NCBI GenBank assembly: GCA_964245345.1 | Contig: CAXTMS010000012.1 | Coordinates: 1 to 33,888 of the forward strand | Direction: 5' to 3' | Source: Lichenicola sp964245345 | Lineage (GTDB): Bacteria; Pseudomonadota; Alphaproteobacteria; Acetobacterales; Acetobacteraceae | Length of the DNA: 33,888 bases | In this document: one piece after another, positions 24,983 to 32,108 of the stretch | Numbering within the stretch: position 1 is the stretch's first letter | How the letters are laid out: each line of letters begins with the position of its first letter | Made by a program: the position numbers and the translations under genes | The notes under the pieces: model-generated | What the model saw: only the letters and a program-made list of their open reading frames with translations | What the model was told of the DNA's origin: nothing | The model's database searches: none

Positions 24983-26380
24983 ATGCAGGTTCTGACAACC
25001 GACGTCGTGGTGGTGGGGAGCGGTGCCGGCGGCGGCGCGGTCGCCGGAGAGCTTTGGCGTTCCGGGCTGGCGGTCATCGTGGTGGAGGCGGGAGAGGACC
25101 GTTTCCCCGGCGGGATGGTGCATTCGCGCAACCTGCATCCCGCAGTCGTCGATGATCCCCTGGCCGGAGCGGTCATCGACCGGGAATGGATCTATCCCAG
25201 CGGATCCCGACAACCCGTGCAAGGTCTGCCCGGATACAGGGTCTCGCACGGGTTGGGCGGCATGACGGCTCTCTGGACCTCGAACTGCCCGATGCCGCTC
25301 GAACAGGAGGTTCATGGCTCCTGGCACCTCCGTCAGCTCGATTCCTATTTCGATCGAGCCAAGCAGCTGTTCTCCGTCAGCCACACGGTCAACGGGGCGA
25401 GCCGGCGCGGGCAGCGCATCCTCCGGACCGTCGAGCGTGGCTTCGAGCGTATGGTCGACGAGCGGCCGGTTCAGCACATGCCCATCGCTGTCGATTGGCG
25501 TGGCGAGACGCCGTACTACATGAGTTCGGGTGACCTCATGGTTGATCAGCATGGACGACGGCCGCCCCTGCTGTTCAACACTCGCGGCATGAGACTTCAT
25601 CACCACGTCGATCGCATCGAGAGCATCGATTGCATCACCGACCGCGGTGATTTGCTTCGCATTGCCGCCTCCAGCTACGTCCTGGCCGCTGGAAGCATCG
25701 CCGTGCCGCAGCTGGTTCACGCATCCGGCCTGGATGTCGGCCCAGCCCTCGGCCGCTTCGCAACCGACCACATGATCGTCACGACGCAACTGACCCTTGC
25801 CGCGGACCTGCTGGCCGGTGTTCCGGACGACGATCCGATGTTCTCGATCTGGGTGCCGGTCAGCACGTCGAGGCCCTGGCAACACGAAGTCTTCAGGCAT
25901 CCGCAGGAACCGCTCCCTGGTCGTTCGCCCCTCGAGATGGCGGACGTCTGCTCGTTCTCGCGGATCGTGCCCCGGCCAGACAACCGAGTGACTTTTTCCG
26001 ATGGCGTTCTGGACGGCTTCGGGCTCCCTCGGCCGCAGGTGACGTTTACGCTTGGAGACGCGGATCTCCAGGAGATGCACCACATGCAAGACGAGAACAT
26101 ACGGATCGCTCGGATGCTTTCCAACCCCGAGGACGGGATGAGGAGCGTCGTCGGCCAGCTGGGTTCGGCCGCACATCTGATGGGGACGTGCCGATCCGGC
26201 GACGTCGACGACGGATCAAGCGTCACCGATCCGGATGGTCGCTTCTGGCGCATGCAGAACCTGTACGCAGCAGGCTTGCCGGTGCTGGGCGCCGCCACGG
26301 CCTGCAACCCCACCCTGACCTGCGTTGCCTATGCCCTGCGTACCGCCGACGCCATCAAGAGCAGGGAAGGTGCTCGATGA
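24983..26380 (+). CDS. GMC family FAD-dependent oxidoreductase (pyranose-oxidase-like)
   Basis: A 465-residue flavoprotein. The dinucleotide motif VVVVGSGAGGGAVAGEL is at residues 8-24, and the acidic residue of the second strand is Glu36 in VVVEAGEDRF. The C-terminal domain has LGSAAHLMGTCR, with the active-site His, and ATACNPTLTCVAYALR, with the Asn that pairs with it in GMC enzymes. There is no signal peptide, so oxidation is cytoplasmic and follows uptake. Relatives include pyranose 2-oxidase, FAD C-glycoside 3-oxidases and sugar-alcohol dehydrogenases. The ribosome site before 24983 is weak (GGCGGGA about 13 bases away). Its stop overlaps the ATG of the next oxidoreductase (ATGA), so the two are translationally coupled. 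It probably oxidises a ring hydroxyl of the imported sugar (inference). Confidence 0.88.
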   Translation: MQVLTTDVVVVGSGAGGGAVAGELWRSGLAVIVVEAGEDRFPGGMVHSRNLHPAVVDDPLAGAVIDREWIYPSGSRQPVQGLPGYRVSHGLGGMTALWTSNCPMPLEQEVHGSWHLRQLDSYFDRAKQLFSVSHTVNGASRRGQRILRTVERGFERMVDERPVQHMPIAVDWRGETPYYMSSGDLMVDQHGRRPPLLFNTRGMRLHHHVDRIESIDCITDRGDLLRIAASSYVLAAGSIAVPQLVHASGLDVGPALGRFATDHMIVTTQLTLAADLLAGVPDDDPMFSIWVPVSTSRPWQHEVFRHPQEPLPGRSPLEMADVCSFSRIVPRPDNRVTFSDGVLDGFGLPRPQVTFTLGDADLQEMHHMQDENIRIARMLSNPEDGMRSVVGQLGSAAHLMGTCRSGDVDDGSSVTDPDGRFWRMQNLYAAGLPVLGAATACNPTLTCVAYALRTADAIKSREGAR

Positions 26381-27327
26381 GCAGGTGGGCGGTGATCGGA
26401 TCGAGCGGCTTTGCCGAGCAGACCTGCATCCCAACCCTGTTGAAGGCGCCGTCATCCGATCTTCTCGGCTGCTGCGGATCGGATCCTTCGGGAAGTAGAC
26501 GCGTGGCGCAACGCTACTCGCTCGCCAAGGCCTATGCCGACGTGGCCGATGTCGCCGCCGATCCAGACGTCGAGGTCGTCTGGATCGCCTCCCCGACCGG
26601 GTTCCATGCGGAACAGGCGGAGACACTGATGGCCGCCGGCAAGTCGGTCCTCATCGACAAGCCCGTCGCGCTCACCTTGGGTCAGGCCGAGGGCATCAAG
26701 CGGACCGCCGAACGGAACGCGGTCACGACGGCGGTCGGCTTCCACCAGCGGTTCAAGACAGCTCACGTGCGTGCCCGCCAGGAGGTCGAGAACGGGACGA
26801 TCGGCAAGACGGCTCACATTCATTGTAAGTTTCTGACCTCCTACGCGGCGGACCCTGCCGAGTGGCGACGTCGGAAGGCGACGTCGGGCGGTGGCTGGTC
26901 GATCAACGACATCGGCACCCACCTGATTGACACGGTCAGGTTCATCGCACAGTCCGACATCGTCGCCGCCAAGGCGTTGTTCGGGACCGTCCGCTTCGAC
27001 TACGAGACGGACGACATCTTCGCCGGCGTCCTCAAGCTACGCAGCGGCGTGCTTGCATCGGTGGAGGCGTCGACGGCAGTCGAGGGACCGGCCACTCGGC
27101 TCGAGATCATAGGCACTCTCGGTTCGATCGTCATCGAGGGATCGTTCAAGCAGCGCTCCACCATGATCATCAATGCGGCCGAGCAGGAAGTGATGGACGA
27201 GAACGGCGCCTACGTGGAACAGGTCCGCGCGTTCGAGGCCCTGTTGAAGGGTCAAGCATCTTCCATCGCGACGCTGGACGACGGCATAAGCAACCTCCAG
27301 TGGGTCACCGAGATGATCAAGTCCTGA
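26377..27327 (+). CDS. Gfo/Idh/MocA family NAD(P)-dependent oxidoreductase
   Basis: A 316-residue dehydrogenase. The Rossmann start MSRWAVIGSSGFAEQTCIPT carries the nucleotide-binding Gly-rich loop. The family motif appears as LIDKPVALT (DKP in place of the usual EKP) near residue 90. The catalytic block GGGWSINDIGTHLIDTVRFI near residues 170-190 supplies the conserved Asp and His. The ATG at 26377 overlaps the preceding stop, with AGGGAAGG nearby. Family members oxidise or reduce sugar hydroxyls, often at C3 or C1, and some take part in C-glycoside or 3-keto-sugar metabolism together with other oxidoreductases. Here it could reduce or isomerise the keto product of the GMC enzyme. Its stop TGA overlaps the ABC ATPase start by one base. 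Confidence 0.93.
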   Translation: MSRWAVIGSSGFAEQTCIPTLLKAPSSDLLGCCGSDPSGSRRVAQRYSLAKAYADVADVAADPDVEVVWIASPTGFHAEQAETLMAAGKSVLIDKPVALTLGQAEGIKRTAERNAVTTAVGFHQRFKTAHVRARQEVENGTIGKTAHIHCKFLTSYAADPAEWRRRKATSGGGWSINDIGTHLIDTVRFIAQSDIVAAKALFGTVRFDYETDDIFAGVLKLRSGVLASVEASTAVEGPATRLEIIGTLGSIVIEGSFKQRSTMIINAAEQEVMDENGAYVEQVRAFEALLKGQASSIATLDDGISNLQWVTEMIKS

Positions 27328-28814
27328 TGTCGTCACCTACGCTTCACCATGAGGGAACGCCGCTGCTGGCGTTTGAAGGGGTCTCGAAGTCCTTCGGAGG
27401 GGTTCAGGCCCTGCGAGCGGTCGATCTGATGATCCGTTCGGGTGAACGCATCGCCATCCTCGGTCACAACGGTGCCGGCAAGTCGACGCTGATGAACGTC
27501 GTGACGGGCACGCTCGCCGCGAGCGGCGGGGCGATGCACTTCCGAGGCGCCAATCACGGATCTGGCTGGTCGGTCTCCGCCGCGCGTCGGCTCGGCATCC
27601 GCTTCGCGCACCAGGAGTTCGCTCTTGCCGACAACCTGACCGTCTTCGAGAACCTTCGCCTTCAGGATCGGAGCTTCCGCGGTTGGGGTTGGAAGCGCTG
27701 CGCCCGTCAGTCGATCCGCCTTGCCCTCGACGACATCTTCCCGGGCAACGGGATCTCGGAGAACTCGTTCATCAGGGACCTGTCGGTCGGCCAGCGTCAG
27801 ATGGTCGAGGTGGCCAGGGCATTCGCGAAGGGCGATCATGACATCAGCCTCGTCATCCTGGACGAGCCGACGTCTTCCCTTGACAACACGTCTGCCGATG
27901 CCTTGCTCGATTACATGCGCTTGGCTGCCGGTCGAGGCATCACAACGATCTTCATCTCGCATAAGCTTCGGGAAGTTCCGGCGGCGTCGGACCGGGTCAT
28001 CGTGATGAAGGACGGGGCGGTGGTAGCGGATCATCCCGTCGCAGGCCTCGATCGGGATGACCTTGTCAGGCTGATGGATGGCGGTGCAACGGGACCGGAG
28101 CCATCCGCCACCATACGCGGCAGGCCGGCCCATACTGGATCGCAACTGGTCACCATCCAGTTGGACGACAGCCCCACGGTCATCCAGGTGCGTCCCGGAG
28201 AGGTTGTCGGGTTCGGCGGCCTCGATGGTCACGGACAACGCGAGATGATCCGTCGGATCTACAGGCAGGATGCAAAGAGAAAAGGCGCCGACACCAGTCC
28301 GAAAGACATAGGGTTCGTCAGCGGTGATCGGGCACGTGAGGGAATCTTCCCGTCCTGGAGCATCGCGAAGAACCTTTCGGTGCGCGGCCTGAGCAAGGTG
28401 TCCAGGTTCGGGTTCATTTCGAGGGGTGCTGAGGCAGGGCTAGTGAGCACGTGGCTCGCACGCCTGTCCGTCCGCCTGAACGTCACCACGTCGCTGATGT
28501 CGTCGCTTTCGGGGGGAAACCAGCAGAAGGTCCTGATCGGACGCGCGTTGTCGAGCGACGCGCCTCTCATACTGCTCGACGATCCGACCAGAGGTGTCGA
28601 CCAGAGAACGAAGCTCGAGTTCTACAAGATCTTGGACGCGGAGGCGGCGGGTGGCCGAGCCTTCATCTGGTATGCGACGGAATTCGAAGAGTTGCGCCTC
28701 TGCGACCGTGTCTACGTCTTCTACATGAACAGGATCACCGACGAGATCGATGGCGCCGAGCTGAGTGAGGCCAGGGTCCTGAGATCCTCGTTCGCAGGGT
28801 TGGAGGTCCGATGA
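27327..28814 (+). CDS. Sugar ABC transporter ATPase, two NBDs (RbsA/MglA type)
   Basis: A 495-residue double-domain ATPase energising uptake through the two permeases that follow. Domain 1 has Walker A GHNGAGKST (residues 46-54), signature LSVGQRQMVEVARAF and Walker B LVILDEPTSSLD. Domain 2 begins near residue 265 with a non-canonical Walker A region (GFGGLDGHGQRE), as is normal in this subfamily. Its signature is intact (LSGGNQQKVLIGRAL). Its Walker B reads LILLDDPTRGVD, with Asp where most relatives carry the catalytic Glu. Length fits the usual 490-510. It overlaps the genes on both sides by one and four bases. The domain 2 changes suggest that domain 1 does most ATP hydrolysis. Confidence 0.94.
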   Translation: MSSPTLHHEGTPLLAFEGVSKSFGGVQALRAVDLMIRSGERIAILGHNGAGKSTLMNVVTGTLAASGGAMHFRGANHGSGWSVSAARRLGIRFAHQEFALADNLTVFENLRLQDRSFRGWGWKRCARQSIRLALDDIFPGNGISENSFIRDLSVGQRQMVEVARAFAKGDHDISLVILDEPTSSLDNTSADALLDYMRLAAGRGITTIFISHKLREVPAASDRVIVMKDGAVVADHPVAGLDRDDLVRLMDGGATGPEPSATIRGRPAHTGSQLVTIQLDDSPTVIQVRPGEVVGFGGLDGHGQREMIRRIYRQDAKRKGADTSPKDIGFVSGDRAREGIFPSWSIAKNLSVRGLSKVSRFGFISRGAEAGLVSTWLARLSVRLNVTTSLMSSLSGGNQQKVLIGRALSSDAPLILLDDPTRGVDQRTKLEFYKILDAEAAGGRAFIWYATEFEELRLCDRVYVFYMNRITDEIDGAELSEARVLRSSFAGLEVR

Positions 28815-29758
28815 TGAACAAGGCCCGGGCGATCGCGCAGACCCTCTCACCGGCCGTTCTGATGTCGTTCGCCGCCCTGCTGAGCATCCTGTGCGTCCTG
28901 GTCTACCTGCAGCCACGATCGCTGAGCTATGTCGGGGCGCGTCTCCTGCTGAACTATTCGATGCCACTCGTTCTCGCGGCGGCGGCACAGATGTTCGTGA
29001 TCGTCCTCGGCGATATCGACCTCGGCATAGGCTCCTTCATCTCGCTGTCCAACGCGGTCGCGGCTCTGTACCTGCCAACGAACGTCGCCTTCGCGAGCCT
29101 GCTGTTCGTCGCCGGCGTCCTCGCCTACGCAGGCATGGGAGCGTTGATCGAGATTCGGCGACTTCCGTCGATCGTGGTGACGCTGGGAGCGTCCTTCGTC
29201 TGGATTGGCTTCGCGATCATCGTGATGCCGCGGCCTGGCGGCAGTGCGCCCGGCTGGCTGATCGGGCTCGTTCGCGGAACGCCCCCGCTGGTCCCGCCAC
29301 CCGTCTACCTGGCGCTGCTCGTCTTCCTCGCCTGCTGGAGCATGCTGTTCGCCTCGTCCTACGGTTCCGTTGTTCGAGCGTTCGGCAACAACCCGGCGGC
29401 GCTTTCCAAGGCTGGCTGGCGCCTCGTCGGACTGAAGGCGGGCGCTTACGGAGCGGCCGGTGTCTTCGGCGTTCTGGCCGGGATCGTGTTGACAGGGCTC
29501 AACACGACGGGCGATGCCACGAGTGGCGGACAATACACCTTGCTCGCCATAGCCGCCGTGATCATCGGCGGCGGTCGTTTCTCTGGCGGCTACGTTTCGC
29601 CTGCAGGAACGGTTGTCGGTGCGCTGATCCTGGCTCTTACCGCGGCCTTGCTGTCCTTCATGAACATCTCGACCGACTGGCAGCTGAGCGTTCAGGGCAC
29701 GCTGTTGCTCATCGTGCTCGGTGTCCGTGCATTCATCGGTGCGGAGCGCCGTCAATGA
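28811..29758 (+). CDS. Sugar ABC transporter permease 1 (BPD_transp_2)
   Basis: A 315-residue inner-membrane permease of the ribose/xylose/galactose type with about nine to ten hydrophobic segments. The family-defining loop reads VLGDIDLGIGSFISLSNAVA near residue 65-85 (usual form GGIDLSVGS), and AFGNNPAALSKAGWRLVGLK near 193 matches the cytoplasmic coupling loop that contacts the ATPase. The start ATG overlaps the ATPase stop (ATGA). It forms a heterodimer with the next gene product, inferred from adjacency and the presence of two unequal permeases. Confidence 0.93.
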   Translation: MMNKARAIAQTLSPAVLMSFAALLSILCVLVYLQPRSLSYVGARLLLNYSMPLVLAAAAQMFVIVLGDIDLGIGSFISLSNAVAALYLPTNVAFASLLFVAGVLAYAGMGALIEIRRLPSIVVTLGASFVWIGFAIIVMPRPGGSAPGWLIGLVRGTPPLVPPPVYLALLVFLACWSMLFASSYGSVVRAFGNNPAALSKAGWRLVGLKAGAYGAAGVFGVLAGIVLTGLNTTGDATSGGQYTLLAIAAVIIGGGRFSGGYVSPAGTVVGALILALTAALLSFMNISTDWQLSVQGTLLLIVLGVRAFIGAERRQ

Positions 29759-30693
29759 GGGCCTCCAGCATCGTTGACACGTTCAAGCAAAGCGCCTGGG
29801 CGATCGGAGGAGCCACCCTCCTGATCGTTGCCTGTGCAGGGTTTTTCGGGGTCGAGCGCGCTTTACAACTACTCGTAGCGTCTTCGCCGTTCGTGGGCTT
29901 CTACGTGATCGTCGGCGTCGGTCAGATGATCGTCATCACGTCGGGTCCTGGCAACATCGACCTGTCGATCCCGGCTACCATGACGTTGAGTGGCTACTTG
30001 TCCTTGGGTTTCGTCACCTACGACCACATGCCGGTGCTCGTGGGTGTGTTGGTCGGGCTCCTCATCGGACTTGGTATGGGTGCCTTCAACGCCCTGATGA
30101 TCATCGCCCTGCGCATTCCGCCGATGATCGCGACGCTGTCCAGCGGCTTCATTCTCCAGTCCATTGCCGTATCGTATTCGCAGGGTTCGACGGCGGCTCC
30201 GGCTCGCTTGATCGCGCGCTTCGCGCAGGATCGGGTGTTTGGCCTGTCCGCGATCTTCATCGCCAGCTGTCTCATCCTGACCGGCGTCAGCCTGATCCTC
30301 GGTTCCTCGGTGTGCGGACGATACTTGGAGGGTGCGGGGCAGAATCGGGTCGCAGCCCGTTTGTCCCGGATCCCCGTCACCTTGGTAACCATGAGCGTCT
30401 ACTGCGTCTCAGCTCTCTTGGCGGCTGTGGCGGGGATAGCGTTCGCCGCCTTTTCCGGCGGCGCCTCGTTGTCGATGGGCGATGAGTTCCTGCTGGTTTC
30501 GATCGCCGTCGTGGTCCTGGGCGGAACATCGGTTGCAGGCGGCCACTACACCGCGATTGGAACCCTGGCCGGGTCCATTTTCCTCTTCTATGCCGTGACG
30601 ATGCTCAACGTGTTGCAGTTCAACGCTGGTGTCCGATCGGTCCTGACCGGAGCTCTTATTATCTTGGTTCTTGCTTTCCGGGGAAACGGATGA
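29755..30693 (+). CDS. Sugar ABC transporter permease 2 (BPD_transp_2)
   Basis: A 312-residue permease, paralogous to the preceding one, with about nine to ten hydrophobic segments. Its signature loop is GPGNIDLSIPATMTLSGYLS near residues 63-82, and EGAGQNRVAARLSRIPV near 190 is the coupling loop. It overlaps the previous stop by four bases (ATGA), completing an unbroken chain of overlaps from the GMC gene onward. It is the last gene of the operon. The sequence turns into an IS6-type relict about 20 bases after the stop, so any original downstream genes or terminator may have been lost there. Confidence 0.93.
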   Translation: MRASSIVDTFKQSAWAIGGATLLIVACAGFFGVERALQLLVASSPFVGFYVIVGVGQMIVITSGPGNIDLSIPATMTLSGYLSLGFVTYDHMPVLVGVLVGLLIGLGMGAFNALMIIALRIPPMIATLSSGFILQSIAVSYSQGSTAAPARLIARFAQDRVFGLSAIFIASCLILTGVSLILGSSVCGRYLEGAGQNRVAARLSRIPVTLVTMSVYCVSALLAAVAGIAFAAFSGGASLSMGDEFLLVSIAVVVLGGTSVAGGHYTAIGTLAGSIFLFYAVTMLNVLQFNAGVRSVLTGALIILVLAFRGNG

Positions 30694-30711
30694 CCGCAAG
30701 AAGGTCATAAT

Positions 30712-31250
30712 GGTTCTGTCGGTTCTCGCGTCGACGCGGCGCGGCTGCGGGAGCAGCTGGCATGTCGACGAGACCTACCTCAAGGTCCGCGATCGCTGGG
30801 TCTGCTTCTACAGGCGATAGATCGGGGCGGCAACCTGATCGACGCCATGCTGAGCGAGCACCGGGACATGAATGCGGCCAAGACGTTCTTCCGCTCGGCC
30901 AGGGGCGACCGCGGGATGTGGGTCGGATTGGGTCGCGACGCGGTGGCCATGGCTTCTATCCGAGGCCGCTCCGCAGCGTGGCGGCCCGGCGTCGCACCAA
31001 CGCCACCCTGAACAACCGGCTCAGGCAGGACTATCACGGCATTCAGGGCATGATCCGCTGCATGCGCCGCTTCAAGCGAGCATGGCAAACTCCGGGATTT
31101 CCCGTCCTCGCCGTTGTCACACCCAGGTCGTTCCCGCCTCCCTCCGCCGCTTCCGCTTCGCAGAGACGCCCGAGTTACTTTCGGGATCATGCAGAACGCG
31201 TGACTTGCCGTGTCCGCTACGCTCAGGATCAAGACGCTGGCGTGAAGTGC
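30712..31250 (+). pseudogene. Relict of an IS6-type transposase, C-terminal half
   Basis: GGTTCTGTCG at 30712-30721 resembles an IS6-family terminal repeat. Translation then gives SSWHVDETYLKVRDRWVCFY, with the first catalytic Asp, ending in a stop at 30818-30820. The next frame gives AIDRGGNLIDAMLSEHRDMN and AAKTFFRSARGD, and a third gives GHGFYPRPLRSV and LNNRLRQDYHGIQGMIRCMR. Relatives read NNRLEQDHRGIK, so the third catalytic residue, Glu, is Arg here. At least two frameshifts, loss of the N-terminal half and loss of the catalytic Glu show that it is dead. It lies 20 bases after the permease operon and is the same transposase type as the relict at 13740-13977, in opposite orientation. Confidence 0.8.
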
Positions 31251-31450
31251 AGCTGACCGATCTCTGATAGATCGTGCGACAAGACCGCAAGGATCCGGAC
31301 ATCGTGTAGTGCGCGCGGCAGGCACTTGTCGGTGGGTGGTCAGAATATCAATCAGCATTATCCTGTAAAAGCGAGAGCGTTATGCAACTTGCGAATCGTT
31401 GCTTGCGTCCATCTTCATCAGGCAACACATCCTTGATTCAGGAATCTTTC

Positions 31451-31993
31451 ATGGCCCGCAGCACCAAAACCACCCGCAACTCCACCAGGCGGACACCCGA
31501 GCCTGCACCGAGAAAGCGTCTCGGCCGTCCGCCCGGCTCGAAAAACCGGGTGAAATCGTCCACGTCAACCAAGGCTGTGCCGGTTGTACGCACGGTCCGC
31601 GCAGCACCCAGAAGAACGACGGCGGCACCCGCGCCGAAGCTGAACAAGGCGGAGCTCGAGGCGCAAGTCGTCAAACTGGAGCGCAGCATCGCCCGGTTGC
31701 GCAAGCAGAATGCTGAGCTCAAGCAGATGGCACGCACAAAGGCGCGTGAAGCCGCCGAAGCTCCGCCTGCGCCGCCCGCTGACAGCAGGCGGTTGCCGAA
31801 GCCCAACGGTGCTGCAGCGGCGCGACGTCAAGCAGGAGCAAAGGAAAGGCTGGCGGCGGAGCCACCTGCGGCGGCCAAGCAGACTTCCAAGCGCAGCACC
31901 AAGTCGAGGGCATCACGTGCTGCAGAGCCTGATGTCGAGCAGGAGCCCGCGGCGTTTGTAAGCCATGGCGACGCGGTTGCTTTGGAGGAATGA
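31451..31993 (+). CDS. Small basic AT-hook and coiled-coil protein, probable DNA-binding
   Basis: A 180-residue Lys/Arg/Ala/Pro-rich protein that I cannot assign to a named family. Residues 22-33 read KRLGRPPGSKNR, an AT-hook-like motif with the GRP core that inserts in the minor groove of AT tracts. Residues about 64-101 (NKAELEAQVVKLERSIARLR onward) have heptad spacing of Leu/Ile/Val and should form a coiled coil. The remainder is low-complexity Ala/Pro/Lys. I start at the ATG at 31451, with AGGAA upstream; the open frame begins 23 codons earlier. A nucleoid-associated role is a reasonable guess by composition. It lies 115 bases before the helicase on the same strand and just after the IS relict. 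Confidence 0.65.
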   Translation: MARSTKTTRNSTRRTPEPAPRKRLGRPPGSKNRVKSSTSTKAVPVVRTVRAAPRRTTAAPAPKLNKAELEAQVVKLERSIARLRKQNAELKQMARTKAREAAEAPPAPPADSRRLPKPNGAAAARRQAGAKERLAAEPPAAAKQTSKRSTKSRASRAAEPDVEQEPAAFVSHGDAVALEE

Positions 31994-32108
31994 GGATCAG
32001 CCGAGGTCGTGGCTGGTCGCTTCAAGGCGAGCAGGATGAGCAGAGACGGCTCCTGATCGGCTGGACCGGGGCTGGACATCGGACTCCCGAGGACTCAGGA
32101 TTCTGCTC

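Noticed and set aside
28891..30693. 600-codon frame reading through both permease genes
   Set aside because: Its first half is an out-of-frame shadow of permease 1. Only the part from 29755 is the true permease 2 frame.
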